From Caldifarciminota bacterium (GTDB lineage: Bacteria; Hydrothermota; Tepidihabitantia; SM23-42), in NCBI GenBank assembly GCA_020349965.1, contig CP070705.1:373498-437497 (forward strand): a DNA stretch of 64,000 nucleotides. Reading direction: 5' to 3'. Shown here one piece after another: positions 7,840-16,101 of this stretch. Each line of letters opens with the position of its first letter. The first letter of the stretch is position 1. Below the pieces are notes generated by a model, which searched no databases, was not told where the DNA came from, and was given only the letters and a program-made list of their open reading frames with translations. Made by a program: the position numbers and the translations under genes.

Positions 7840-8877
7840 TCACCGCTTGCTGAAAGCACGATGGAGACCGAGGAAATCGACGAGCAACGAAAACCCCGTC
7901 TCTAACCTACCTGCACCGGGTCCCACAATCGTCACTTTGTTCAGTGCATCGGTCACAAAAGTTAGAGCATTCGTCACGCCATTGACATGATAAAGAAAGT
8001 CATCGGCACCGACAAGCACCGGCGAGACCTTCGCCTTCACCTCGCTCCCTTCTTTCCAGGCATGACCGATCAGTTTGAATCTCTTTCCATCGGTCCGCGC
8101 CTTTTCGATATCATCCTGCGTTATCTCGGTTATGCCTTGGGTCGGAACGTCTTTGGGTTTGAGATGACCACCCATGACCACATTCGCCAAAATCACTATC
8201 TTCGCCTGGGCGTCCCACCCCTTCACATCTGCATCCGGCTTCGTTTCGGCATAGCCAAGCCGCTGAGCTTCCTTGAGCACTGTTTCGTAACTCTGACCGT
8301 CGGCCATCTTCGTCAACATGTAATTCGTCGTACCGTTCATTATCCCTTTGATCTCACGCACCACGGCACCAGCAAGAGTATCGAGCGACAGATTGATCGC
8401 AGGTGTTCCACTGAGCACAGTACCTTCGAACTTCAATGCTACACCATTCCTTCGTGCGAGCTCGGCGAGCTCCCTGTAAAACAATGCAATTGGACCTTTG
8501 TTTGTCGTAATGACATGCTTCTTCTTACCCAATGCAGCACGAATGTGTGAGATACCTGGCTCTCCATTCTCGATATTCGTTGGACTCACCTCAACGATAA
8601 CGTCTGCATCGGCTTCGTTGATCGTTCTGAGACTATCCCAACCCTTCACGCCCCTGTCATATCCTTTTACATTGCCATCTTTTTCAGTCAGGGACAGAAT
8701 CTGTGTCAGATCAAGACCTTCCTCCTGATAGATCGATCCTTTGGCTGGATCAGAGATAGCTGTCACCGTGTATTCCAGACCAAAACCGGTTCTGAGAAGA
8801 TTCTTCTTCTCCTCGAGCAGTTGCGCAAAACCCTGCCCAACGACACCGAAACCTATGAATGCCAATTTATAACTCAT
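7840..8877 (-). CDS. hom: Homoserine dehydrogenase
   Basis: 345 aa. It reduces aspartate semialdehyde to homoserine with NAD(P)H in the threonine/methionine pathway. The N-terminal nucleotide fold begins AFIGFGVVGQGFAQLL (GxGxxG). Further signs are the substrate region with NKGPIAL, GTVLSGTPAINL, and the family signature GIMNGTTNYMLTKM followed by AETKPDADVKGWDAQAK. There is no C-terminal ACT domain, so it is the short monofunctional form. It is the last gene of the ALDH-DapA-like-thrB-hom cluster, 65 bases after thrB. Confidence 0.93.
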   Translation of the reverse strand: MSYKLAFIGFGVVGQGFAQLLEEKKNLLRTGFGLEYTVTAISDPAKGSIYQEEGLDLTQILSLTEKDGNVKGYDRGVKGWDSLRTINEADADVIVEVSPTNIENGEPGISHIRAALGKKKHVITTNKGPIALFYRELAELARRNGVALKFEGTVLSGTPAINLSLDTLAGAVVREIKGIMNGTTNYMLTKMADGQSYETVLKEAQRLGYAETKPDADVKGWDAQAKIVILANVVMGGHLKPKDVPTQGITEITQDDIEKARTDGKRFKLIGHAWKEGSEVKAKVSPVLVGADDFLYHVNGVTNALTFVTDALNKVTIVGPGAGRLETGFSLLVDFLGLHRAFSKR

Positions 8878-8942
8878 TATTCCCCCTCTGAACAGTCACA
8901 CATGCGACAGCCCATTTCCGGTTATTATGGCAACAGTTCACG

Positions 8943-9866
8943 TCAATCGCTTGCGACTACCTGCGCTCCTTGATTACTCGACCGGGTAATTATTACCTCG
9001 GGATCTATACCTTGGTCAGCGAAACCATCTTTCATCACTTCGGCAACATCCTGTACACGATTCTGGTCACAGATAGCGAAAATCGAAAGCCCGCCACCGC
9101 TCACATTACAGCCGAGAGCACCACCATCGAGCAACTTCTTCTTTATCTTTACATAGCCCGGAATTGACTGCGATCGGACCGGTTCGGAAATATGATCCTT
9201 GCTGATCGCCTTCCCCAATTCTTCAACATCACCGCTCAGGATCGCGTGGATGACCAGAGAACACATTGAGAGTTGTTCTTTTACCAGCGACAGGTCCATG
9301 GCCTTCGGAATGAATGACCTCGTCGTGCGTTGTGTCTTTCGCATTATGCCTATAACTATCGGCACATCCGGCACATCCATTCTCAAGACGCTGATCGGAT
9401 TGTAACTCTTGACTATCACGAATCCACCGAGCATTGCACCCGCCACGTTATCGGCGTGTGCCACGCTGCCTGATGCGATCTCACCCTGGCTGGCGATCTC
9501 GATCATTTGATCACTGCCCAGATTCAGTTGGAGAAGCCTGTTCAATCCGTAGACTGACGCCGAGGCACATGCACCGGACGAACCAAGACCGGCACCTACC
9601 CTAATCGTCTTAAGCGGCTCGACAAGCACGCCCGTGTTGCTATTTATTCTCTTGAGCATATCCATCAATGCCAATCCGGCACAATTCTTCTCAGGATCAT
9701 CGGGCATATCCTCGCGGCACCCATCCAGTCTGATTGCGATCGACCGTGTCTCGGTCAGTTCCATCTTCAATTCTATATATGGATGTTCAAGAGCAAGAGC
9801 AAAGATATCAAAGCCCGGACCGAAGTTGGCGATTGTACTGGGTGCACGAATCGTAACTGACTTCAA
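8943..9866 (-). CDS. thrB: Homoserine kinase (GHMP family)
   Basis: 307 aa. It phosphorylates homoserine for threonine synthesis. The start SVTIRAPSTIANFGPGFD and the ATP-binding motif VGAGLGSSGACASA are typical of GHMP homoserine kinases. The C-terminal GCNVSGGGLSIFAI fits the third GHMP motif. The start codon is TTG (9866-9864), overlapping the TGA of the preceding gene as TTGA; no ATG exists near the conserved N-terminus. A threonine synthase gene is not in this window. Confidence 0.92.
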   Translation of the reverse strand: MKSVTIRAPSTIANFGPGFDIFALALEHPYIELKMELTETRSIAIRLDGCREDMPDDPEKNCAGLALMDMLKRINSNTGVLVEPLKTIRVGAGLGSSGACASASVYGLNRLLQLNLGSDQMIEIASQGEIASGSVAHADNVAGAMLGGFVIVKSYNPISVLRMDVPDVPIVIGIMRKTQRTTRSFIPKAMDLSLVKEQLSMCSLVIHAILSGDVEELGKAISKDHISEPVRSQSIPGYVKIKKKLLDGGALGCNVSGGGLSIFAICDQNRVQDVAEVMKDGFADQGIDPEVIITRSSNQGAQVVASD

Positions 9867-10741
9867 ATCAATCCTTTCTCTTTCATCGTCTTCGCCAGAA
9901 TCGCCTTCTTGGCGTCGCTCAATTCAGTGAGTGGTAGCCGCAACCTACCGCCCGGTAACCCCATCAAATTCAACGCCTCCTTCACCGCAATAGGATTTGC
10001 CTCGGCTCTGAGTATTTCGAAAACACTGTAATACTTGTAATGTAGTTGCTGCGCCTTATCCCTTTCGCCGCGCTCAAAGTAATTATAGATATCCCTCATT
10101 ACTTCGGGTATTACATTCCCGGCAACAGCAAAATTACCGTGACCCCCGAAACATAAAAGTGGATACAAAGTAGTGTCTTTGCCGGTAAACACACCGAAAT
10201 CCTCATCTCGCGCTAGGTATACGATCTTTGCCAGGTGATCGAGAAGTTTGACTCCCTCTTTGATACCAATGATATTGCGATGCCGCGAAAGGCGCGCAGT
10301 ACCATCTGGAGACAAGTTGACAACAACTCGACCCGGTGAATTATGGATGAGTATCGGAACCTTCGATGAATCTGCAACCTGCTCATAGAACTTGACGATG
10401 CCTTCTTCTTTGGGCAGCGCGAGATAGGGGACGAAGACCGATACATAATTGCAGCCTATCTTTTCGAAGAGCCGTATTCTCTCGAGTGTTGCGTCTATGC
10501 CGCTCGTACACGTATCAGGTATCACCGGACATCTTCCATTTACTTCATCGACGACGATCTCGACTACACGCGCGATCTCTTTTCCTGACATCAATGAATT
10601 CTCGCCAGTCACCCCCAATGGTGCGATGCCGTGTACGCCGGCCTCAACCTGCCTCTTCACCAGTGTTCTCAAACCCTTTTCGTCCAGACTGCAATCTTGT
10701 TTGAACGGCGTAATGAGAAGTGTATATGCACCTTTAAACAT
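9863..10741 (-). CDS. DapA/NanA-family class I aldolase with altered active site
   Basis: 292 aa from ATG 10741, which has AGGAG 6 bases upstream; a TTG at 10747 is less likely. The fold is that of 4-hydroxy-tetrahydrodipicolinate synthase, with GVTGEN near the start, VPYLALP, SPGR and the Schiff-base lysine in IGIKEG. Against E. coli DapA, Thr44 is Val (GVTGE for GTTGE), and the proton-relay Tyr133 is His (IHNSPGR for LYNVPSR); Arg138 and Lys161 are kept. True DapA activity is therefore doubtful, and another pyruvate-type aldolase/lyase is possible. It overlaps thrB by four bases and follows the aldehyde dehydrogenase by 72 bases. Confidence 0.82.
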   Translation of the reverse strand: MFKGAYTLLITPFKQDCSLDEKGLRTLVKRQVEAGVHGIAPLGVTGENSLMSGKEIARVVEIVVDEVNGRCPVIPDTCTSGIDATLERIRLFEKIGCNYVSVFVPYLALPKEEGIVKFYEQVADSSKVPILIHNSPGRVVVNLSPDGTARLSRHRNIIGIKEGVKLLDHLAKIVYLARDEDFGVFTGKDTTLYPLLCFGGHGNFAVAGNVIPEVMRDIYNYFERGERDKAQQLHYKYYSVFEILRAEANPIAVKEALNLMGLPGGRLRLPLTELSDAKKAILAKTMKEKGLI

Positions 10742-10813
10742 ATTCAACTCCTATTCAATGTTATCCAAAAGCAGCGCAGCACAATATCTGCTGATTCAAT
10801 GAACTCAGCCCGT

Positions 10814-12226
10814 TTATAGATTAAAACAGACAACCTTTGGCTCGGTCTGCTCGAGTAACGAGAACTTGATGCCTTCTCGGCCAAGGCCGCTGTTTTTAAC
10901 TCCACCAAAAGGCATCTGGTCCAAGCGGTAATCTGTCGAATCATTGACGATCACGCTGCCGAAATCCAACTCATATACAGCCTTGAAAGCCTTGTTCACA
11001 TCCTGGGTAAAGATCGCAGCGTGCAAACCATAGTTCACGCTGTTTGACCGTTTTATTGCATCATCCAGATCGCTGTATTTATACATCAACACGACCGGAC
11101 CGAAGACTTCCTCGACTGCCAGCTTGGCGGTCTCCGGAACATCGACCATTACCGTAGGGTCAAAAAAGTTGCCGTTCCTCTTACCGCCGGTCAGAACTTT
11201 GCCGCCATTCTTAATGGCATCGTTCACCCATTCTTCGACGCGTTTGGCTTCGCGCTCGTTGATCATCGCACCCATGTCCGTCGATTCATCCAGCTGATCT
11301 CCGACCTTCATCTTCTTCGTCTTCTCGACGAACCTCTTCACATAGTAATCAAAAATCTTCTCGTGGATGAACATTCGCTGCACGCCGATGCAGTTCTGTC
11401 CAACCGCCCAGAAAGCTCCGGAAACTGATAGATCAACCGCCTTACTCATATCAGCATCCTCGCAGACTATTACGGGGCAATTCGAACCGAGCTCCATGGA
11501 GATCTTCTTCAGACCTGATATCTTAAGGATCTGCACTCCGGCTTCAACACCACCGGTCAGCGTTATCAAGCGCACCGCAGGGTGAGAAACCAGCACGTCA
11601 CCGATCTCCGACCCACGGCCGGTCACTATATTGAGCACCTTGGGTGGCAGACCCGCCGCCATGAACGCTTCACCCAGTTTCAATGCCGACAGCGGAGTGT
11701 CGGTAGCCGGTTTGAGAACCATGGAATTCCCCGCTGCGATCGCCGGTCCCATCTTGTGTGCAACAAGGTTCAAAGGATCGTTGAACGGCGTGATCGCAAC
11801 GATGACGCCGATCGGAAATCTGTAGTAATAGCCAACACGGTTTTCTCCACCGGGAAAACTGTCAAAGGGTATTGTTTCACCGAGCGTTCGACGTGCCTCC
11901 TCAGCCGATATGCTGATCGTATTTATGCATCGCGCAGTCTCTTTTCGGGCTTCGCGAATCGTCTTGCTACCCTCAGAAGCGATCGTCCGCGCAAAATCTT
12001 CGAAATTCTTCCTCACGTAATCGACGACGCCCCACAGTATCTCCATCCTTTTGTGGATCGGCATCTTCTTGCTTATCCCAAAGCCCTCTGCCGCGGATTC
12101 AATTGCCCTCAATACGTCTTCTTTTGTTCCAGCAGGCACGTGATCGATGACTTCGCCGTCGTACGGTCTGTATACTGGAATCGTTTCTTTCTTATCGACC
12201 CACTCACCACCGATGAGCATCTTCAT
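10814..12226 (-). CDS. Aldehyde dehydrogenase (NAD(P)-dependent)
   Basis: 470 aa, normal family length. The cofactor fold shows ITPFNDPLNLVAHKMGPA and LKPATDTPLSALK. The general base Glu lies in ISMELGSNCPVIV and the catalytic Cys in AVGQNCIGVQR. The late EEVFGPVV and MPFGGVKNSGLGREG motifs are also present. It oxidises an aldehyde to an acid; the overall look resembles lactaldehyde/glyceraldehyde-type ALDHs, but the substrate cannot be fixed. GGAGG lies upstream of ATG 12226. It is the first gene of the cluster running through the DapA-like gene, thrB and hom, with its own promoter at 12316-12343. The link to threonine synthesis is unclear. Confidence 0.88.
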   Translation of the reverse strand: MKMLIGGEWVDKKETIPVYRPYDGEVIDHVPAGTKEDVLRAIESAAEGFGISKKMPIHKRMEILWGVVDYVRKNFEDFARTIASEGSKTIREARKETARCINTISISAEEARRTLGETIPFDSFPGGENRVGYYYRFPIGVIVAITPFNDPLNLVAHKMGPAIAAGNSMVLKPATDTPLSALKLGEAFMAAGLPPKVLNIVTGRGSEIGDVLVSHPAVRLITLTGGVEAGVQILKISGLKKISMELGSNCPVIVCEDADMSKAVDLSVSGAFWAVGQNCIGVQRMFIHEKIFDYYVKRFVEKTKKMKVGDQLDESTDMGAMINEREAKRVEEWVNDAIKNGGKVLTGGKRNGNFFDPTVMVDVPETAKLAVEEVFGPVVLMYKYSDLDDAIKRSNSVNYGLHAAIFTQDVNKAFKAVYELDFGSVIVNDSTDYRLDQMPFGGVKNSGLGREGIKFSLLEQTEPKVVCFNL

Positions 12227-12315
12227 AGACCTCCTCCTTGATATGGTAAGTATTGCTGTTCCGCAATTAGCCCTGTAATCGAGTATGTTCGCTTATTACA
12301 CACCCCAGACACCAT

Positions 12316-12343
12316 AGTATAGCGATAGCATGAGCCGTGTCAA
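12316..12343 (-). promoter_or_regulatory. Promoter of the ALDH-thrB-hom cluster
   Basis: Minus strand: TTGACA (12343-12338), a 16-base spacer, then TATACT (12321-12316). It lies about 90 bases before ATG 12226. Confidence 0.7.
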
Positions 12344-12357
12344 GTTAGCCACACCCC

Positions 12358-12473
12358 GGGGACAGGCATAACATTTTAACTTTTGGTCACCACCCCTGTC
12401 AATTCTCTCCAAATGTCTAACTTATGTGAAAAAAGGATGAAAGTGCAAAAGTTAAAATGTTATGCCTGTCCCC
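12358..12473. repeat. 116-bp inverted-repeat element, copy 1
   Basis: Two perfect 28-base arms (12358-12385 and 12446-12473) face each other. Each outer end reads GGGGACAGGCATAAC, continuing into an AT-rich inner part. About 60 unrelated bases separate them. A related pair lies at 13247-13366. Such GGGGACAGGC...GCCTGTCCCC ends are common in dispersed REP/MITE-like elements mobilised by REP-associated transposases (family knowledge); no transposase is present here. It sits just behind the 3' end of the QueG-like gene and could also act as a transcript hairpin. Confidence 0.75.
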
Positions 12474-12481
12474 ATCTATTA

Positions 12482-13180
12482 TCATATGCGTTTGCCGATA
12501 GGACAAACCGACACACAAATCCCACAAAGACGAGCGCCTTTGCCTATACGCTGCTCGCCGAATTCTCGACATTTTTCCCGACACTTGAATGCATCGAAGA
12601 TCATTTCTCGTGTCGTGTCGATATCCCACATCGCTCCGGACAGCGCATGTGCCGGACAACTCTGCACACACAGATCGCAACTCCCGCACTCGCTCTTCAC
12701 CACCGGTTCATGGCATTCAACCGGAGCGTCAAGCAGGACGCTTACCAACCTGACTCTCGGGCCGAATTCACGAGTGATGAGCAGATCACTCTTGCCTATC
12801 CACCCAAGACCGGCTCGCGTCCCAGTCATCTTATGTGAGAAGTCGAGGCTCAAAGTCCGATCGAACGTTTCTCCACGGTCTGTGTTCGTCAATGTCGGTG
12901 CAATACCTAATGCTTTGATCCCATTGCTCCGTAGTTCGGTTTCGATGCCGGTCGCAATCTCAGCGAGTTCACGATTCACCTCCTGATATAATCGGTAATA
13001 GCCCAAATTCGGCCCGGTTTCAATCGAATCGATTATCTTATCATCCAGTCTGCGGCCAATGACGGTTCCGTAGGCATATTGTCTGTACTTCACCGGCAAG
13101 AGATCTTTCAGATCCGCGTAGCCGACTATATACTCTCGTGCCTCAGGTAGATGCTTCTTAACGATACCGCTAACATTCAT
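12482..13180 (-). CDS. QueG-like double 4Fe-4S cluster protein
   Basis: 232 aa from ATG 13180. The longer frame to 13240 is rejected because its start lies on the -35 box. The region ~115-160 (DRTLSLDFSHKMTGTRAGLGWIGKSDLLI) matches the cobalamin-binding/AGLG-GK region of epoxyqueuosine reductases (COG1600). Two ferredoxin clusters follow: CGSCDLCVQSCP and CGICVSVCP, plus CREKC. The protein is much shorter than QueG (~380 aa) and lacks the HEAT extension, so it belongs to the short, uncharacterised branch; queuosine synthesis is not certain. It is flanked on both sides by inverted-repeat elements. Confidence 0.8.
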   Translation of the reverse strand: MNVSGIVKKHLPEAREYIVGYADLKDLLPVKYRQYAYGTVIGRRLDDKIIDSIETGPNLGYYRLYQEVNRELAEIATGIETELRSNGIKALGIAPTLTNTDRGETFDRTLSLDFSHKMTGTRAGLGWIGKSDLLITREFGPRVRLVSVLLDAPVECHEPVVKSECGSCDLCVQSCPAHALSGAMWDIDTTREMIFDAFKCREKCREFGEQRIGKGARLCGICVSVCPIGKRI

Positions 13181-13212
13181 ATGATTCCCCCTACGTGTAG
13201 CAATCTTCGGTA

Positions 13213-13240
13213 ATTCTAACTGATAATGTCCCATTGTCAA
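13213..13240 (-). promoter_or_regulatory. Promoter of the QueG-like gene
   Basis: Minus strand: TTGACA (13240-13235), a 16-base spacer, then TAGAAT (13218-13213). It fixes the gene start downstream, at 13180. Confidence 0.65.
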
Positions 13241-13246
13241 CCTACC

Positions 13247-13366
13247 GGGACAGGCATAAATTTTGTTACTTTTCTCTTCCTAAAATGATACCACCGACGT
13301 AGAGATAGATTATCCTGCATAGCGGAACAGTAGTAACAATAAGTGCAAAAGTTTATGCCTGTCCCC
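13247..13366. repeat. Inverted-repeat element, copy 2
   Basis: The arms start GGGACAGGCATAAA (13247-13260) and end with its complement (13352-13365). The match extends to ~19 bases with one indel. The outer ends are the same as copy 1 at 12358-12473, but the inside differs. It sits between the divergent promoters of the QueG-like and thioesterase genes. Confidence 0.65.
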
Positions 13367-13378
13367 ACATCCACATCC

Positions 13379-13406
13379 TTGACTTAAGCTCGCTCAGCCG
13401 TAATAT
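13379..13406 (+). promoter_or_regulatory. Promoter of the thioesterase gene
   Basis: TTGACT (13379-13384), a 16-base spacer, TAATAT (13401-13406). The predicted RNA start near 13413 rules out the ATG at 13405 as gene start. Confidence 0.65.
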
Positions 13407-13425
13407 GTACGATAGCGAGGAAGTT

Positions 13426-13932
13426 ATGAAATACAAAATAACCGGGAAACAACCCAATTCAAAGATGTGTTTGGTGTGTGGTATGAAGAACCCCTTCGGC
13501 CTTAAGACATTTTTCTACGAAACCGAAACCAAGGAACTGATCGCTGTATTCAAACCATGCGAGGAACACCAGAGTTATCCAAACCGGTTGCACGGCGGCA
13601 TTGCCACGGCTATCCTCGATGAAACGATCGGCCGGGCAATACTGATGCACCACTCAGAGGAAGTCTGGGGCGTCACGATCGAGATCAAGACCCGCTTCAA
13701 GAGGCCGATGCCGCTCGATGGTGAAATAAGAGTCATCGGACGGATCACGAAAGAAGTCAATAGGTTCTTCGAAGGTGCGGGTGAATTGATATTGAGCAAC
13801 GGTGAAGTGGCCGCGACCGCCGAAGGTAAGTACATGAAACTGCAGCTCGATCAGATCGCCGACTTTGACCGCGAAGAGAATGAGTGGCGCGTCATTCATT
13901 CAGACGACGATCCGGAAAATATGGAGATATGA
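13426..13932 (+). CDS. PaaI-type hotdog-fold thioesterase
   Basis: 168 aa from ATG 13426, which has GAGGA 5 bases upstream and a promoter placed just ahead. The hotdog signature is LHGGIATAILDETIGRAI: a His-Gly-Gly followed by an Asp/Glu in the helix, as in PaaI/YigI-like acyl-CoA thioesterases. The N-terminus has a small CLVCGMKNPFG motif often seen in this subgroup. These enzymes hydrolyse acyl-CoA thioesters in the cytosol; the acyl group is not known here. It stands alone, followed by tRNA-Asn on the opposite strand. Confidence 0.85.
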   Translation: MKYKITGKQPNSKMCLVCGMKNPFGLKTFFYETETKELIAVFKPCEEHQSYPNRLHGGIATAILDETIGRAILMHHSEEVWGVTIEIKTRFKRPMPLDGEIRVIGRITKEVNRFFEGAGELILSNGEVAATAEGKYMKLQLDQIADFDREENEWRVIHSDDDPENMEI

Positions 13933-13942
13933 GGGAGGCAAA

Positions 13943-14014
13943 CTCCTCGGGCAAGACTCGAACTTGCAACCCTCCGGTTAACAGCCGGATGCTCTACCAT
14001 TGAGCTACCGAGGA
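13943..14014 (-). tRNA. tRNA-Asn (GTT)
   Basis: 72 nt. The 7-bp acceptor stem (14014-14008 with 13950-13944), D arm, anticodon loop TGTTAAC, and T arm with GTTCGAGTC are all present. The discriminator is G and no CCA is encoded. A dedicated promoter lies at 14024-14051. Confidence 0.95.
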
Positions 14015-14023
14015 ATTGTCCTA

Positions 14024-14051
14024 ATTATAGTAATATAAAGGACATTGTCAA
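14024..14051 (-). promoter_or_regulatory. Promoter of tRNA-Asn
   Basis: Minus strand: TTGACA (14051-14046), a 16-base spacer, then TATAAT (14029-14024), ten bases before the tRNA 5' end. Confidence 0.75.
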
Positions 14052-14084
14052 TCAGTCGGCATAAGCGACCGTCAATGCCATATC

Positions 14085-14606
14085 CTACCTTCCCACCAGC
14101 ACCTTCAGCCGGGATACTTCGGCATGCAGTGCGTCTTTCCGGGCCTCGCCCGGTGAATCAGGCACAACAGGCAGCACATCGAGTATGCCGCCGGCATAGT
14201 CGAGCAACGTGATCGCCTCGTCGACGTGTGTCTTCGCTGTGATCTTCTTTTCTGCCTGGGCAATGACGACCTCAAGGTCGCTGACCGAGAAAGGAATGAG
14301 CATACGCGGGTATATGCTCAGTTCATATAGGTACAGATGCCCCTCTCTGTCGTCGACAGTGCCATCTTCGTACACAACATAGAAACCAACGATCCTCGCA
14401 TCTAGTGGTGTTTTTATCGTTGCATCGATGAATCGCCCTCTCTTCTGTACGACCATCGAACCCCAGACGTCCCCGCTAAAGCTGTACTTGAGAGTCACTT
14501 GATCCACCACCTGCTCAGGGACCATTCTCACGAGCAGGTCAGGAGAATCCTTAAGAAAATAAACATCCAGCCCGCAAAATACGACTAACGCTATTAATAG
14601 ATTCAT
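14085..14606 (-). CDS. Hypothetical secreted protein
   Basis: 173 aa, not recognised. A short hydrophobic N-terminus (MNLLIALVVFCGLDVYFL) suggests a signal peptide or anchor. The middle is beta-rich (residues ~35-110), and the C-terminal ~60 residues look helical. Its ATG overlaps the stop of rimI (ATGA), so it is the last gene of the birA-coaX-tsaE-tsaB-rimI operon. A functional link to tRNA modification is not implied by the sequence. Confidence 0.6.
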   Translation of the reverse strand: MNLLIALVVFCGLDVYFLKDSPDLLVRMVPEQVVDQVTLKYSFSGDVWGSMVVQKRGRFIDATIKTPLDARIVGFYVVYEDGTVDDREGHLYLYELSIYPRMLIPFSVSDLEVVIAQAEKKITAKTHVDEAITLLDYAGGILDVLPVVPDSPGEARKDALHAEVSRLKVLVGR

Positions 14607-15049
14607 CTTAACTCCTTGTGCATGACATATGCATCATTGCCATCTATATAGTATCTCTTCCTCGTATAAAGAATATCGTATCCATTCTTTCTATACATGC
14701 TCACGGCCGCATCATTCGTCGTTCTCACCTCGAGGTAAGCAAAACCGCAACCGCGCGTCCTGGCCACGCCCTCCATTTCGTGAAGCATTCTTGTAGCTAG
14801 GCCATGCCGCTGGCGGTCTTCGGCGACCGCAATGTTCGTTATGTGCAATTCAACGTCGATACAAGAACCGAGCACATATCCAACTAACCTGCAATCATTC
14901 TCCGCGACAAATGCTACCGTATTACCCGACTCAAGATCTTTCTCAAAGAAGAACCTGGGCCAGGGATTCGGAAAGGATCGCTTCTCGATTTCGACGACAG
15001 CGTCCAGATCCTCAAGGCGCATTACCCTTATCATAGTTTCTTTCGGCAT
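14603..15049 (-). CDS. rimI: Ribosomal-protein-alanine N-acetyltransferase-like GNAT
   Basis: 148 aa; the start may be an inner ATG (15034), giving MIRVMRLEDLD. The GNAT fold is clear: FPNPWPRFFFEKDL near the start, the acetyl-CoA loop AVAEDRQRHGLATRMLHEM (motif A, Q/RxxGxG/A type), and YLEVRTTNDAAVSMYRKNGYD in motif B, the typical RimI ending. RimI acetylates the N-terminus of a ribosomal protein. Genes for RimI, TsaB and TsaE are commonly neighbours, as here. It overlaps tsaB by 38 bases, or 23 if the inner start is used. Confidence 0.88.
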   Translation of the reverse strand: MPKETMIRVMRLEDLDAVVEIEKRSFPNPWPRFFFEKDLESGNTVAFVAENDCRLVGYVLGSCIDVELHITNIAVAEDRQRHGLATRMLHEMEGVARTRGCGFAYLEVRTTNDAAVSMYRKNGYDILYTRKRYYIDGNDAYVMHKELR

Positions 15050-15689
15050 CGGTCTTCTTGATATAGAATGGCTCTAGAAATTCAATGTTATCGAAATCTC
15101 TATTCCGAATGCGCGGCAGGCCAGCGGATACTACTCTTGAAGCGCGAGGTAGATACCTTTCGTCTTTATTGAATACAATACCGCTCGGGCGCGGTTGGAT
15201 ATCAGCAATGATGTCAATGCCGGGACCGACTATAACGACACCATCAGCCATCATTTGCATTAGCTCAGCCGCCGTCGTGAGGAGATAGTCGCTGACACGC
15301 TTGCCACTATCATAAACCGCAGCATATATCTCACCCCTGTAGGCATTCACGACTGCAACCATGTGCAAATCGGGCAATGACGAGATCAGGCCGATCACAT
15401 CGAGACTGTTGACTGCGACGACCGGTGTCTCTTTGACGAGGGCGAGACCTTTTGCCAAACTCAATCCAATTCGCAGCGACGTGAAATTGCCTGGGCCAAT
15501 ACTAACGGCGATCGCACCGAGTTCACCGTCCGCAACTGAATCAAGAATCTTTCTCGCCTCATTGAATATTTCCACATCACCGTACCCGTCCACCTCACGG
15601 CGCCTGCTGTACTCGTGCAATACGGTCTCGTCATCATTCAGGCAGAGCGAGAATACGGGTGATGAGGTTTCAATCCCCAAGATCTTCAA
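15012..15689 (-). CDS. tsaB: tRNA t6A biosynthesis protein TsaB
   Basis: 225 aa. The ASKHA-type N-terminus MKILGIETSSPVFSLCL and the conserved IAVSIGPGNFTSLRIGLSLAKGLAL segment identify TsaB (YeaZ). This is a non-catalytic partner of TsaD in making N6-threonylcarbamoyl-adenosine at tRNA position 37. The segment VVNAYRGEIYAAVY is also typical. It overlaps tsaE by 20 bases. TsaD itself is not in the window. Confidence 0.92.
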   Translation of the reverse strand: MKILGIETSSPVFSLCLNDDETVLHEYSRRREVDGYGDVEIFNEARKILDSVADGELGAIAVSIGPGNFTSLRIGLSLAKGLALVKETPVVAVNSLDVIGLISSLPDLHMVAVVNAYRGEIYAAVYDSGKRVSDYLLTTAAELMQMMADGVVIVGPGIDIIADIQPRPSGIVFNKDERYLPRASRVVSAGLPRIRNRDFDNIEFLEPFYIKKTDAERNYDKGNAP

Positions 15690-16101
15690 TCTCGATCACC
15701 CTCTTCTGGTGATTTGCTATGCTGATCTTCACCTTAATACCTTTCGTGATCGAACCCAAGCGGTCTGCCCATTCGATCACGGTAATACCTTTTTCGAGAA
15801 TGTACTCTTCAATCGGCAAATCAGTAGATGCGGCAGAGTCCAGGCGGTAAAGGTCGACGTGTGCCACCGGATACCTACCGTGGTACGCAGTAGCAATGAC
15901 GAAACTTGGGCTCGTCACATTCTCCTCCACCCCCAATCCCTGACATAACCCTTTCGCAAAAACGGTCTTGCCGCTACCCAGCTCACCGAAAAGATACAGG
16001 ACATCGCCAGCATTCAGTTTCTGCGCAAAATCCGCTGCTATTCCTTGTGTTTCTGCGGGCGAATTGGTTATAAATCTCTTATTTCTTGAGGCTTGAGACA
16101 T
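15670..16101 (-). CDS. tsaE: tRNA t6A biosynthesis ATPase TsaE
   Basis: 143 aa. The P-loop GELGSGKTVFAKGLCQGLG and the TSPSFVIATAYHGRYPVAHVDLYRL region are the hallmarks of TsaE (YjeE). This ATPase cycles the TsaB-TsaD complex during t6A formation. The length is normal for the family. It overlaps coaX by 23 bases at its start and tsaB at its end, so translation of the set is coupled. Confidence 0.93.
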   Translation of the reverse strand: MSQASRNKRFITNSPAETQGIAADFAQKLNAGDVLYLFGELGSGKTVFAKGLCQGLGVEENVTSPSFVIATAYHGRYPVAHVDLYRLDSAASTDLPIEEYILEKGITVIEWADRLGSITKGIKVKISIANHQKRVIEIEDLGD

